Below are positions 56,230-64,000 of a DNA stretch of 64,000 nucleotides, in pieces. The DNA comes from Candidatus Nanopelagicales bacterium (GTDB taxonomy: Bacteria; Actinomycetota; Actinomycetes; S36-B12; UBA5976), in the NCBI GenBank assembly GCA_018402365.1, contig JAGYJD010000007.1, positions 1 to 64,000 on the forward strand, in the 5' to 3' direction. Position numbers and translations under genes: made by a program. The notes under the pieces were generated by a model, which searched no databases, had not been told where the DNA came from, and was given only the letters and a program-made list of their open reading frames with translations. Numbering within the stretch: position 1 is the first letter of the stretch; every line of letters begins with the position of its first letter.

Positions 56230-56416
56230 TTATCCTCCATACGGGGGTGGAAATTTCTTTCTCTATTCTTGCATTAAATATATAATTTTACGTCAAGACC
56301 CCGAGATTTTTTTGGCTTGAGAGGGGTAGCGAGAAATTTAGGAGTTGAGTCCAAATTGTTAGAATGGGGTCTAACTGTTAATGTATTAAAGAGCTAACAA
56401 CCAAGGAGTGAGCTAG
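56230..56416. promoter_or_regulatory. Divergent intergenic region upstream of the histone-like gene and the BI-1 gene
   Basis: 187 bases with an AGGAG at 56404-56408 before the BI-1 GTG, an AGGATAA site before the reverse ATG (seen on + as TTATCCT), and a TTAATGTATTAAAG stretch near 56375-56392 that could hold a -10. No long hairpin seen. Confidence 0.4.
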
Positions 56417-57205
56417 GTGCAGACCAAAAATCCAGTGATGCGCAATTACGCAGATTTTCGTGAGCCAGATAGCGTTTTAGGACAGCCGCAACAAACCAGT
56501 ACTACTGGTGCTGCTTTGCCAGGACAAAGAGTGGTCACACTTGACGATGTAGTGATGAAGTCGGCCATGATGTTGGGTCTTTTGTTAGTTGGCGCTTATT
56601 TTGGCTGGAGCCTTGCCCCAGCTAACCCAGGTATTGCCTTTGTCGCCATGGGAATTGGCTTTGTTCTTGGATTAGTCAACATATTTAAGAAGCAAGTTTC
56701 ACCCGGTTTGGTACTGGCATATGCAGCAGCCCAGGGAGTTTTCTTGGGTGCGATCAGTTTTATTTTCCAAAATACCTTTGCGGCCCAAGGGACCAATTTA
56801 GTTGGCAACACTGTTATGGCAACCGTAGTGGCATTCGCAGTAATGCTAACTCTTTATAGAACTGGAATTATCAAAGTTAACGCCAGATTTATAAAAATAA
56901 TGATGGTGGCTTTAGTTTCTTACTTAGTGATTGCCGTTATTAGCTTCTTTTCTTCCTTTGCTGGCGTTGGTGGTGGCTGGGGATTTTACGGAGTTGGCGG
57001 TTTCGGAATTCTTTTAGTGTTAGCAGGAGTGGGGTTAGCCTCATTTAGTTTGGCATTAGATTTTGAGGCAATTAATCAAGCAGTGGCAATGAATTTGCCT
57101 GAGCGAGAATCTTGGAAACTAGCTTTCGGATTAGTGCTAACTCTTGTCTGGCTATATATAGAGTTCTTGAGACTGTTTGCTATCTTGGCAGCAAACCGGG
57201 ATTAG
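56417..57205 (+). CDS. Bax inhibitor-1/YccA-family membrane protein
   Basis: 262 aa, about seven membrane helices after a 45-residue cytosolic N-terminus that starts QTKNPVMRNYADFREP. Helices include MMLGLLLVGAYFGW, GIAFVAMGIGFVLGLVNIF and the last helix LTLVWLYIEFLRLFAILAA, which holds a conserved acidic pair. Members act as pH-sensitive calcium leak channels or protease modulators; the role here is unknown. GTG start with AAGGAGTGAGC upstream. The small ORF at 57209 follows immediately. Confidence 0.88.
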   Translation: MQTKNPVMRNYADFREPDSVLGQPQQTSTTGAALPGQRVVTLDDVVMKSAMMLGLLLVGAYFGWSLAPANPGIAFVAMGIGFVLGLVNIFKKQVSPGLVLAYAAAQGVFLGAISFIFQNTFAAQGTNLVGNTVMATVVAFAVMLTLYRTGIIKVNARFIKIMMVALVSYLVIAVISFFSSFAGVGGGWGFYGVGGFGILLVLAGVGLASFSLALDFEAINQAVAMNLPERESWKLAFGLVLTLVWLYIEFLRLFAILAANRD

Positions 57206-57208
57206 TAG

Positions 57209-57493
57209 TTGACTAAAAACTTCTCAGAGGGTGTTGCACTCTCTGAGAAGTTACGCTCGGTCCCTTTATCTAAATTAGAACGTAAAGCTACAAGTGGCGA
57301 AGTTGTTGGATTTGAAATATATCTCGAAATTGTCAAAGTGTTTAAGTTGACAAATAGTGATCAGGTTGTTCATTATCTGGGTCCACAATCTTTGGGTGAT
57401 CAATTGAAGGTTGCAATTGATGAACTAAAAATTAAAAAAATAGATGATGCACCATTAAGTGAATCAATAGCTCGTATTAATAAGTTGATTTAA
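57209..57493 (+). CDS. Hypothetical 94-aa protein
   Basis: I do not recognise a family. TTG start 3 bp after the BI-1 stop, so it is likely coupled to it. The sequence is soluble and mixed charged (LSEKLRSVPLSKLERKA, then EIYLEIVKVFKL, and a helical C-terminus). Its first codons overlap a perfect 12-bp inverted repeat (57218-57252). It overlaps the rsgA stop by 17 bp tail to tail. Codon use is like its neighbours and it looks protein-like, but the unusual hairpin makes the start uncertain. Confidence 0.55.
   Translation: MTKNFSEGVALSEKLRSVPLSKLERKATSGEVVGFEIYLEIVKVFKLTNSDQVVHYLGPQSLGDQLKVAIDELKIKKIDDAPLSESIARINKLI
57218..57252 (-). terminator. Perfect 12-bp inverted repeat at the start of the 94-aa ORF (minus-strand terminator shape)
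   Basis: AACTTCTCAGAG and CTCTGAGAAGTT with an 11-nt loop. On the minus strand it is followed by TTTTTAG, the shape of an intrinsic terminator for the reverse aroA-rsgA transcript. On the plus strand no U-tract follows, so there it would be an mRNA hairpin just after the start codon. Confidence 0.7.
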
Positions 57494-58466
57494 TAGAAGT
57501 AATAATTCGCTGAAGTGATTCCAACCTATTTTTGACGCTTTCGTCGGTTAAAGATTCTTTTACGATGGCACAATCAGGGTTTTCATGAGAGCAAGCTTTA
57601 GGGCAGCTAGTGGCAAGATTGTTTAAATCCTGCATGGACGCTAAAGCTGTTTCAATTGGTAGGTGGGCTAAGCCAAAACTCCTTAGTCCGGGGGTATCAA
57701 TAATCCAACTATTGGGAGCATAAGAAAGCGCATACGCACTTGTAGAGGTGTGCTTGCCTTTTCCAGTTAATTCACTAACTTCACCGGTGCTGCGATGCGC
57801 ATTAGTAACCAACCTGTTAACCAAACTTGATTTTCCAACTCCAGAAGATCCAATCAAAACCGTTGTTTTATCCAGAAGAAGTTGCCCTAATTCATCTAAC
57901 GGTGAATTTTTATTCAGGGTTAATATCTTAATTTCAAAACTTTTATATAAATCAATTAGCCAAGTGGGGTCCGCTAGATCAGTTTTGGTGATGATCAAAA
58001 TCGGGGTTGCGTCAGCATCTAAGGCTGCCATCAGTGCTCGGTCAATGAATCTTAATTGTGGTTCTGGGTTTGCAATTGACACTACGATTCCAATTTGTGA
58101 GGCATTGGTTACTAAGATTTTTTCAGTTGATTCGGAGTCATCAGCACTTTTTCTGAGAACATTCTTGCGTTGATAGATTTCGACAATTCGAGCCAGATCA
58201 GTTGGTCGTTCTAAATTCACTCCGGTTAGTCCAACCCGATCACCGACCACCACACCTTTTCGTCCTAGCGCTCTCGCTTTTATGGCAAAGGTATTCTGGT
58301 AATCATGGGCTTCTAGCGCCACAGTAAATCTTCCGCGATCTACGGTTATCACAATTCCAGAAATTAAATCTTGATAAGTTGGCGTGGTTTTTGTGCGTGG
58401 ACGCGTTTTATTGCGCTGGGGTCTTGATTTAATATTTTCTTCTGAAAAGTTTTTTCTTGAATTCAT
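57477..58466 (-). CDS. rsgA: Ribosome small-subunit-dependent GTPase RsgA
   Basis: Ribosome assembly GTPase with circularly permuted motifs, about 329 aa. The start is set at ATG 58466 (MNSRKNF), though the track begins at 58487. It has an N-terminal OB-fold, then ITKTDLADP (G4), then the P-loop GSSGVGKSSLVNRL (G1), DTPGLRSFGL (G3), and a C-terminal zinc motif CPKACSHENPDC. It overlaps aroA by 4 bp, the actinobacterial order aroA-rsgA. Confidence 0.95.
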   Translation of the reverse strand: MNSRKNFSEENIKSRPQRNKTRPRTKTTPTYQDLISGIVITVDRGRFTVALEAHDYQNTFAIKARALGRKGVVVGDRVGLTGVNLERPTDLARIVEIYQRKNVLRKSADDSESTEKILVTNASQIGIVVSIANPEPQLRFIDRALMAALDADATPILIITKTDLADPTWLIDLYKSFEIKILTLNKNSPLDELGQLLLDKTTVLIGSSGVGKSSLVNRLVTNAHRSTGEVSELTGKGKHTSTSAYALSYAPNSWIIDTPGLRSFGLAHLPIETALASMQDLNNLATSCPKACSHENPDCAIVKESLTDESVKNRLESLQRIITSIKSTY

Positions 58467-59755
58467 GAAGAGATTAAATTCACCCAAAGCTCTTCAAAAT
58501 TTTTCATGGTTTTAGAAGTACAAGTAATGTCATCAATCACTACACCTGACACCTTCAAACCAATTATTGCCCCTGCGGTAGCCATTCGGTGATCGGCAAA
58601 ACTTTTCCAGGCCCCACCGTGTAATTGACGAGGTGAAATTATTAAGCCCTCATTAGTAGTTTTAACATCAACTCCGACTTGGGATAAATCGTGCGCTAGC
58701 GCTGAAATTCGATCGGTTTCATGTCCTCTTAAATGAGCGATACCCGAAATCTCACTTTCGCCATCAGCCAGCGCCAGCAGTGCGGCAACTGTGGGTGTTA
58801 GTTCTCCAACTTCGCCTAAATCTATAGAAAGCGCAGAAATAGTGTTTGGGCCTTGCAAAGTTAATCCGTTTTCGTCAAACGAAATTTCTGCGCCCATTTT
58901 TTTTAAAATTGTTGGAAGCTGTCCGCCAGCTTGAGTAGTAGTTTCGGGCCAATCAGAAATAGTTACCTTGCCAGCTGTGACCATAGCGGCCGCTAAGAAT
59001 GGTCCAGCATTCGAGAGGTCTGGTTCAATTCGCCAGTGATTCCCTGGCACTAATTGTGGCTTGATGATCCAAGAATGATTTTTGGAATTACTCGACTGGT
59101 GCTGGCAGGAAATTCCTAGTTGATTAAGCATTTGCATAGTCATCTGGATATGAGGAAAACTTGGTAGCGCTTTCCCCTGATGATGAATAGTCAAACCATT
59201 ATTAAATCTAGCGCCGGCCAACAGTAGACCAGAAACAAATTGACTTGAGGAAGAAGCATCAATTGTGACTTCTGAACCCGAAACAGACCCACGACCATTT
59301 ATAGAGAAAGGTAAAAAACCATTACTTTGATTTTCAACCTCAACACCTAATTGAGAAAGCGCAGCTAGCATTACGCTCATCGGTCTTACGCGAGCAGCTG
59401 AATCTCCGTCAAAATGCACTTTCGAATGAGTTAGTGCGGCTAAAGGTGGAACGAATCGCATTACGGTGCCAGCTAAACCAACATCTATCGCTACTTCTTC
59501 TTTATCGGTGAGTCCAGGTTCAATAAAGATACGATCCTGCTCTGCTGAGACCTTGGATCCAAGTGCTGTAATTGCGCTAAGCATTAATTCGGTATCTCTA
59601 GCTAACAGTGGAAATTCAATGACCGATTCACTATTACCCAAAGCAGCTAAAACAAAGGCACGATTAGTTTGAGATTTAGAGCCGGGCATTCTGACGGTGC
59701 CATTGATAGGTGAGGAGGCAACGGGGGCATTCCACGCGGTACTAGCAGTATTCAT
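58463..59755 (-). CDS. aroA: 3-phosphoshikimate 1-carboxyvinyltransferase (EPSP synthase)
   Basis: Shikimate pathway enzyme, about 430 aa. I prefer ATG 59755 (MNTASTAWNAPVASSPING) to the track start at 59785. Motifs: VRMPGSKSQTNRAFVLAALG, GLAGTVMRFVPPLAAL, DGDSAARVRPM, DASSSSQFVSGLLLAG, SNAGPFLAAAMVTAG, and C-terminal HLRGHETDRISALAHDL. It is divergent from the SRAP gene as Rv3227/Rv3226c. Confidence 0.95.
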   Translation of the reverse strand: MNTASTAWNAPVASSPINGTVRMPGSKSQTNRAFVLAALGNSESVIEFPLLARDTELMLSAITALGSKVSAEQDRIFIEPGLTDKEEVAIDVGLAGTVMRFVPPLAALTHSKVHFDGDSAARVRPMSVMLAALSQLGVEVENQSNGFLPFSINGRGSVSGSEVTIDASSSSQFVSGLLLAGARFNNGLTIHHQGKALPSFPHIQMTMQMLNQLGISCQHQSSNSKNHSWIIKPQLVPGNHWRIEPDLSNAGPFLAAAMVTAGKVTISDWPETTTQAGGQLPTILKKMGAEISFDENGLTLQGPNTISALSIDLGEVGELTPTVAALLALADGESEISGIAHLRGHETDRISALAHDLSQVGVDVKTTNEGLIISPRQLHGGAWKSFADHRMATAGAIIGLKVSGVVIDDITCTSKTMKNFEELWVNLISS

Positions 59756-59796
59756 GTGATTCCAAGAGTAGCGTTCGCGTAGCATCGTGGATTACT

Positions 59797-60444
59797 ATGT
59801 GCGGTCGCTTTGTGGCAAATAATGAATTAGAAACAATAAAAGAGGTCTTCAACCCAAAGATCGCACCCAGTCTGGCCTTAGGTGAAAATTACAACGTGTC
59901 CCCCTCTCAAAACACTTTTGTGATCAATAAGCAAGAAGCGGCAGTGATCGAGCTCAACACGAAGGTGTGGGGATTTACTGCCACTTGGGATACGAAGCGA
60001 CGCCTTGCTAATGCTAGAAGCGAATCAATTTTGCAAAAGGCATCTTTTAAAGATTCTTATTTATATAGAAGATGCTTGGTGCCTATAAATGGATATTACG
60101 AATGGTTCAGGGTTAACGAAAAACCTACCCAGGCGTATTTCATTTATTCAAAAAAGATGAAACTTTTACCAGTAGCTGGCATTTACCTGGATGATGAAAT
60201 GACAATTTTAACGACTAGTGCCAACGCCAGACTAAGTGCGATTCATGATCGAATGCCAGTATTGGTTCCACCTAGAAATTGGGAAAGTTGGTTAGATCAA
60301 TCCATAACCGAACCGGGGCAAATCCAAAGTTTGATACCGAGCGCGCCACTTGATTTTCTAGATGCCTATCCAGTCAGTTCTTCAGTCAATAATTCACGAA
60401 GCAAAGGAAAGAATTTGATTGACCCAATCGGACCTGAGATTTGA
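59797..60444 (+). CDS. SRAP-domain protein (YedK/HMCES type)
   Basis: Covalently caps abasic sites in single-stranded DNA. 215 aa. The N-terminal MCGRFVANN places the catalytic Cys2 after Met removal; [16 protein letters not shown] holds the Asn/Pro region; [14 protein letters not shown] the conserved Glu; and [13 protein letters not shown] the conserved His. All active-site residues of the family are seen. It belongs to the window's DNA-repair set. Confidence 0.94.
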   Translation: MCGRFVANNELETIKEVFNPKIAPSLALGENYNVSPSQNTFVINKQEAAVIELNTKVWGFTATWDTKRRLANARSESILQKASFKDSYLYRRCLVPINGYYEWFRVNEKPTQAYFIYSKKMKLLPVAGIYLDDEMTILTTSANARLSAIHDRMPVLVPPRNWESWLDQSITEPGQIQSLIPSAPLDFLDAYPVSSSVNNSRSKGKNLIDPIGPEI

Positions 60445-60463
60445 GAGAGTAAACTCAATATCA

Positions 60464-61042
60464 ATGAGTGAGCAAGCAAGTAAAGCACAAAGCCCTGAGT
60501 TAAAACTGCGGTTTGAAGAAGAAGCGCTTGTTTTTATTGACATGTTGTATCGCACCGCTCTGCGAATGACGCGAAGTGCTCCAGATGCACAAGATCTAGT
60601 TCAAGAAACTTACGCCAAAGCTTATGCAGCCTTTCATCGATTTGAAGAAGGAACTAATTTAAAAGCTTGGCTTTTTAGAATTTTGACAAATACCTTTATT
60701 ACTAATTATCGAAAAAAGCAACGTGATCCTTACAAAGGTGGCAGCGATGAATTAGTCGATTGGAATTTAACTAGAGCATCCTCTAACGCGAGTGTTGGTT
60801 TAAAATCTGCTGAGATAGAAGCATTAGATTTAATTACCGATAATAAAATTGTGGATGCCTTATTAGAATTACCAGAAGAATTTCGAATGGTTGTATACCT
60901 AGCAGACGTAGAAGGTTTTAGTTATAAAGAAATTAGCGAAATTATGCAAACTCCAATTGGTACCGTCATGTCTCGCTTACACAGGGCTCGCAAGACTTTG
61001 CGAGAACTGTTAGCAGACTATTTTGCAAAGGACGGTGAATAA
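60464..61042 (+). CDS. sigH: ECF sigma factor SigH/SigR (thiol-oxidative stress)
   Basis: About 192 aa; start at ATG 60464 (MSEQASK), since earlier codons lie within the SRAP 3' end. Sigma region 2: [47 protein letters not shown] (in parts). Region 4: [41 protein letters not shown]. These match SigH of mycobacteria and SigR of Streptomyces. The anti-sigma gene follows with no gap. It likely responds to disulfide stress and controls thiol systems such as mycothiol. Confidence 0.95.
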   Translation: MSEQASKAQSPELKLRFEEEALVFIDMLYRTALRMTRSAPDAQDLVQETYAKAYAAFHRFEEGTNLKAWLFRILTNTFITNYRKKQRDPYKGGSDELVDWNLTRASSNASVGLKSAEIEALDLITDNKIVDALLELPEEFRMVVYLADVEGFSYKEISEIMQTPIGTVMSRLHRARKTLRELLADYFAKDGE

Positions 61043-61306
61043 ATGACTCAAATTAATCCCGATTGCTGCCCAGAGTTGGCAGAAAAACTTTCAGCTTTTA
61101 TTGATGAAGAATTGCCGCTTGAAGTAAAGCAAACAATAGAAGTACATTTAGTAAATTGCACAGATTGTGAAGAAACTTTAAAAGTTGAATTATTTATTAA
61201 ACAGCGCTTGTCACAAACTAGTGTAGAAATTTCAGCACCTCATGAGCTAGTTATTCGCTTAAGAGAAGAAATATCAACTTGGCAAATTGAGCAAGATCTC
61301 AGCTAA
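61043..61306 (+). CDS. rsrA: Zinc-binding redox anti-sigma factor RsrA/RshA
   Basis: 87 aa ZAS-family protein. Zinc ligands: HLVNCTDC (His-x3-Cys-x2-Cys) plus an N-terminal CCPE pair. Oxidation of the Cys pair releases SigH. Overlaps pdtaS by 1 base and follows sigH directly, as Rv3221A with Rv3223c. The short length is typical. Confidence 0.92.
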   Translation: MTQINPDCCPELAEKLSAFIDEELPLEVKQTIEVHLVNCTDCEETLKVELFIKQRLSQTSVEISAPHELVIRLREEISTWQIEQDLS

Positions 61307-62745
61307 TGTCTTCATTTTTAGCTGAGTATCAAGAAGAAATTGAACTCTCGCCGGCGGCACTTGAATATTTAGCTGATTTTTTAGCTGATTGGGGATTGTT
61401 GAGCGATCTCGCACTAAGTGATTTGGTGCTATGGATTCCGACTTGGCATAAAAAAGGTTATTTTGCGGTGAGTCAGATTCGTCCCGCTACCGTGGCTTCT
61501 CAAGTACCAGAAGATTTGGTTGGTCAGTTTCTAGCGGTTGGCAGAAATGCACTTTTAGATAAAGCAGTTGCCAGTAAAAAGATAAACCTGCAAGAAAAAA
61601 ATATGCAACTAAAAAATTTAGCTGTGATTCCCATAGTTTTTGAAAATAAGGTTATTGGACTTTTAGAGCGCACCTGGTTGGCTGATGGGCGCGGGGGGCG
61701 AATGGAGGCGGTGTATTTAGCTGCAGCGGAGGCAGTTTTCAAAATGCTGGAGCAAGGCAAACAACCTTTTTTGACTTCGGCTGAAAAAATAACTGGAACC
61801 CCACGAGTAGGGGATGGAATTATTCAGTTGGATGAAGTGGGTCAAGTAATGTTTACAAGCCCTAATGCGCAATCTGCATTTAGAAGGCTAGGTTTTACAA
61901 AAGATTTGACTGGCGAAAATTTTTCACAAATTTGTCACAAATTAATTCAAAAATCTGGACTAGCAGATGAGTCTTTGCTGCTTATCACCAGCGGTAAAAT
62001 GAATGGTGAAATTGAGATTGAAAATAAATCTGCGACCGTAACCGTTAAAACTATTTCTTTGTTAGAAAACCAAAGTCATATTGGAGCATTGATTCTGGTT
62101 CATGATATAACGTTATTAAGAAAAAAAGACAAAGCTCTGTTAGGCAAAGAGGCTACAATTCGCGAGGTCCATCATCGAGTAAAAAATAATTTGCAAACCG
62201 TTGGGGCTTTATTAAGAATTCAAGCTCGTAGAGCAAACAATGAAGAAGTTAAAAAATCTTTAAAAGAAGCAGATCGAAGAATAAGCACCATTGCGATTGT
62301 TCATGAAACTTTGTCTCATTCAGGGGACGAAAAAGTTGATTTTGATGAAATAGTTCAAAAAATAATTTTGATGCTAAATGAATTAAATATGACTTTAGAT
62401 AAAAATGAAAAAAATAGTATTTTAAAATTTGGTAAAGTTGGTAACTTAAAGTCCGAAATTGCCACTCCGTTGGCAATGGCACTAGTAGAAGTTTTACAAA
62501 ATGCTTTGGAGCATGGACGGCCAACTAAACAAAATGTAGAACTACATTTGAATAGCGATAGTAAAGAATTAATCATCGAGGTAAAAGACTTTGGTCCAGG
62601 ATTAGTGATTGAAGAGAAAAATAAAGATAGTTTGGGGCTAGAAATAATTTCGACCTTGATAACAGAAGAACTAAATGGACAAATTCACTACCTTAAGAAT
62701 CAGCCGCAAGGGCTAGTAATTGTGAAAATATCCGTGTTCATTGAT
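61306..62745 (+). CDS. pdtaS: Cytosolic histidine kinase PdtaS
   Basis: Soluble HWE/HisKA_2-type kinase. The ORF runs to 62916 (536 aa), but from about 62,740 it enters scrambled sequence and the true end is probably near 62,745 (about 480 aa). Domains: GAF-like (about 1-150), PAS-like (175-280), the phosphoacceptor helix REVHHRVKNNLQTVGALLRI, and HATPase with LVEVLQNALEHG and DFGPGLVIEE. The partner PdtaR (ANTAR antiterminator) is not in the window. The place between rsrA and whiB1 equals Rv3220c. Confidence 0.9.
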
Positions 62746-62759
62746 CAACTTAAAAAGTA

Positions 62760-63005
62760 CAGCAGAATTTGCCACAGCTGGTTTCTTCCTGCCACGACGT
62801 TCATCTGCTTTCTAACCCGCCCCAGACGCCTGAATCTTGTCCGGCTCGATGGCCCATTGCAAGCACTCAGTTGTGACGGTGCAATGCGACATATGGCTTT
62901 GGCGGCGTCAATTTGATTTACGGCCGGTCCAGTGTTGCCAATCGGAAAAAACAATTCAGGGATCCCTTGTCACGGCAAGTAAGCGGCTTTATGACGCCAG
63001 TCCAT
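62760..63005 (-). pseudogene. whiB1: WhiB1-like iron-sulfur transcription factor, frame-scrambled
   Basis: Reading the minus strand from ATG 63005: MDWRHKAA, then a stop, then PELFFPIGNTGPAVNQIDAAKAIC, then cysteine-region fragments, and an Arg/Lys-rich C-terminus. This is the WhiB1 template (MDWRHKA, ELFFPVGNSGPA). The first cluster Cys (after HKAA) reads Tyr, and a GVWGG motif is lost to a frameshift. WhiB1 is essential in mycobacteria and sits divergent from pdtaS there (Rv3219/Rv3220c). The damage coincides with the scrambled zone, so I infer a functional gene. The end coordinate is approximate. Confidence 0.75.
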
Positions 63006-63202
63006 GCGATCCTCCTTTTTCTGGGTATGAATTTGCTGAGGGAAACTCCAAAATATAGGGATTTTAGGCCATTTAAGAGCATCCTTTGGTGCATATTTTT
63101 GCTACTTACTAGGGTGACAGGTTGTTCAATCTGTCACAATAGGAAAAGGCATACTTTTGGAAAACATGTGTCACATTGGTCACACTAATGCTTATTGCAT
63201 AT

Positions 63203-63220
63203 CTTTTGCTATTGCAAAAG
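63203..63220. promoter_or_regulatory. Palindrome upstream of cbiM, candidate metal-regulator operator
   Basis: CTTTTGC-TATT-GCAAAAG, perfect 7-bp arms, 67 bp before the cbiM start. An adjacent TTGCAT-N5-TTGCTA spacing resembles the nickel-regulator (Nur) box TTGCAA-N5-TTGCAA. No cobalamin-riboswitch B12 box is seen. Sequence quality here is doubtful. Confidence 0.4.
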
Positions 63221-63287
63221 ATACCGCTAAGGGATGTAAGTTCCAGTTATTGCTCGAAACCGAGGAGATTGATGATTTTAATTCGCC

Positions 63288-63930
63288 TTGCATATTCCAG
63301 ATGGATTTATAAATGTTCGACATCTCTAATTTTTAAGGTTTTTAACCATCCTTTGACGTTCTTCCTTGAAGCGGCAAAAGCTCAGCTCGATGACCGGTGG
63401 CCCTCATGGCTGGGCTGGTCGCGTGGTCTTTATTTTTACAGGTGATGATTAACTTTCTCCGGTGGCGGCCGGTACCAGCGGCCACTTGATCGGTGCCGCT
63501 ATTGCCGCAGTTTTGATAGGTCCGTGGGCGGCAAACTTCCTTTAGCTTTAACTATCGTGCTAGCGGTAAGCTTTATTTTTGCAGATGGTGGCTGATTGCG
63601 CTTAGGCTAAATGTTTTCAATTTAGCATTCGTGGCGGTTTTTGTAGCCTGGGGAATTTTTCTACTTTTGAAGTTAGTGGTTACCTCGCACTAAAACAGAT
63701 TACTTATTGCTACTGGAGTTAGTGGTTTCTATGTCCCTATTAGTGTTTTGGCCTTTAGTTTGCAGTTTGCTTTGGGCGGTACCGAGGCAATTAGTGCAAT
63801 ACCGTAACAGCAAGAATGGTTTCAGTGCATTTATTCATCGGTATAGGTGAGCCATAATTTCTGTTTTAACAGTTTCTTCAGTAGTAGCGGTAATGTGCCC
63901 AGATTTAGTGTTTGCGTGAAGCATTATCTA
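63288..63930 (+). pseudogene. cbiM: CbiM-family cobalt/nickel ECF transporter component, frame-scrambled
   Basis: Substrate-binding membrane subunit of ECF cobalt or nickel importers. The start TTG 63288 reads LHIPDG, the invariant Met-His-Ile-Pro-Asp-Gly metal-binding beginning. Further fragments in order: KAAKAQLDDR, MINF, AGTSGHLIGAAIAAVLIGPWAA, FADGG, LAFSLQFALGGTEAIS, IGIGE, VVAVMPDLVFA. They need many frame changes. The metal cannot be told. A CbiN-like gene seems to follow, then the window ends. Confidence 0.75.
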
Positions 63931-63955
63931 CCTTTGACTATGAGTGGGGGCAAAA

Positions 63956-64000
63956 ATGAAAAAAATCTACTTTTGTTTTAGTTGGATTAGTAGTTTCACT
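63956..64000 (+). CDS. Start of a membrane protein following cbiM (CbiN/PDGLE-like), truncated by window end
   Basis: From ATG 63956 a short basic start (MKK) leads into a hydrophobic stretch if one extra A in the AAAAAAA run is ignored (LVGLVVSL). In CbiM operons a CbiN or PDGLE-type small membrane subunit follows at this point. Only about 15 codons are visible. Confidence 0.35.
   Translation, partial: MKKIYFCFSWISSFT

Larger units (their letters stand above)
62740..64000. other. Scrambled terminal zone
   Basis: As in the 15-19 kb block, the expected genes (whiB1 reverse, cbiM forward) are present in place but broken by substitutions and indels, up to the window end. The preceding pdtaS body is clean. 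Confidence 0.7.

Noticed and set aside
55886-56320. 144-aa hydrophobic forward ORF
   Set aside because: Mirror of the Lys/Ala repeat gene (AAG/GCC repeats read in reverse give Phe/Leu); an artefact of low complexity.

Overview
The window reads as chromosomal DNA of a low-GC, AT-rich-codon member of the Actinomycetota. This is inferred from lineage-marker genes: both mycothiol enzymes that can be recognised here (MshA, MshD), GlnR, CarD, WhiB1, a SigH/RsrA pair, PdtaS, SenX3-RegX3, a PMT mannosyltransferase, an XPB-type helicase pair and several actinobacterial DUFs (DUF2516, DUF2530, DUF3027, DUF3263, DUF501). Gene order matches blocks known from Mycobacterium and Streptomyces. Compact spacing, many 1-4 bp gene overlaps and low GC suggest a small planktonic actinobacterium (for example Ca. 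Nanopelagicales-like), but the exact taxon is a guess. I found no phage, IS element, CRISPR array or obvious genomic island.

Layout. 1-13.4 kb: phosphate, polyphosphate and nitrogen control (pstS partial, mutT1-like, ppk, mshD, glnR, a frameshifted nitrobindin-like gene, a Fur-family regulator, ygfZ, gpmA, mshA, phoU, senX3-regX3, an LpqE-like lipoprotein). 13.5-18.9 kb: carD-ispF-cysS-rlmB-tRNA-Thr-DUF3263-groEL, in which everything from about 15.35 to 18.89 kb is scrambled by substitutions and indels. 18.9-30.2 kb: XPB helicase pair, cold-shock protein, DUF3027, DUF2530, an XRE regulator, serC, citrate synthase, pdxH, photolyase, an NlpC/P60 hydrolase and tRNA-Arg. 30.2-36.3 kb: SAF-domain protein, FmdB, two CrcB/FluC genes, 5-FTHF cyclo-ligase, galU, rimJ, a membrane protein, tRNA-Ala and pmt, with scrambled patches between 30.68 and 32.29 kb. 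36.3-55.2 kb: a long forward run of housekeeping genes (rsmI, metG, tatD, rsmA, ispE, glmU, prs, rplY, pth, a CysQ-like phosphatase, mfd, a SurA-like lipoprotein, mazG, eno, divIC, DUF501, ppx, udgB) broken by a TetR gene and tRNA-Gln. 55.2-62.7 kb: tRNA-Leu, TlpA-like lipoprotein, a Lys/Ala-repeat histone-H1-like protein, a Bax-inhibitor-1 protein, rsgA, aroA, an SRAP protein, sigH-rsrA and pdtaS. 62.74-64.0 kb: scrambled whiB1 (reverse) and cbiM (forward).

How the genes fit together. PstS, PhoU, SenX3-RegX3, Ppk and Ppx cover phosphate sensing, uptake and polyphosphate turnover. GlnR handles nitrogen. MshA/MshD with SigH-RsrA form a thiol redox stress module. CarD and Mfd share the RNA-polymerase-interacting domain type. 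The Fur-family regulator and the CbiM transporter are a possible metal-homeostasis pair.

The most striking non-annotation signal is the sharply bounded scrambled zones. They contain genes expected to be essential (cysS, groEL, whiB1, a tRNA), still recognisable at roughly 80-90 percent by eye, next to perfectly intact genes. I favour unpolished long-read or low-coverage consensus over real pseudogenisation. No clearly novel biological system stands out. The best biological leads are an uncharacterised inverted repeat beside the XRE regulator, a hairpin at the start of a small unknown ORF, the histone-H1-like repeat protein, a palindrome upstream of cbiM and a class-I-shaped tRNA-Leu(UAA).
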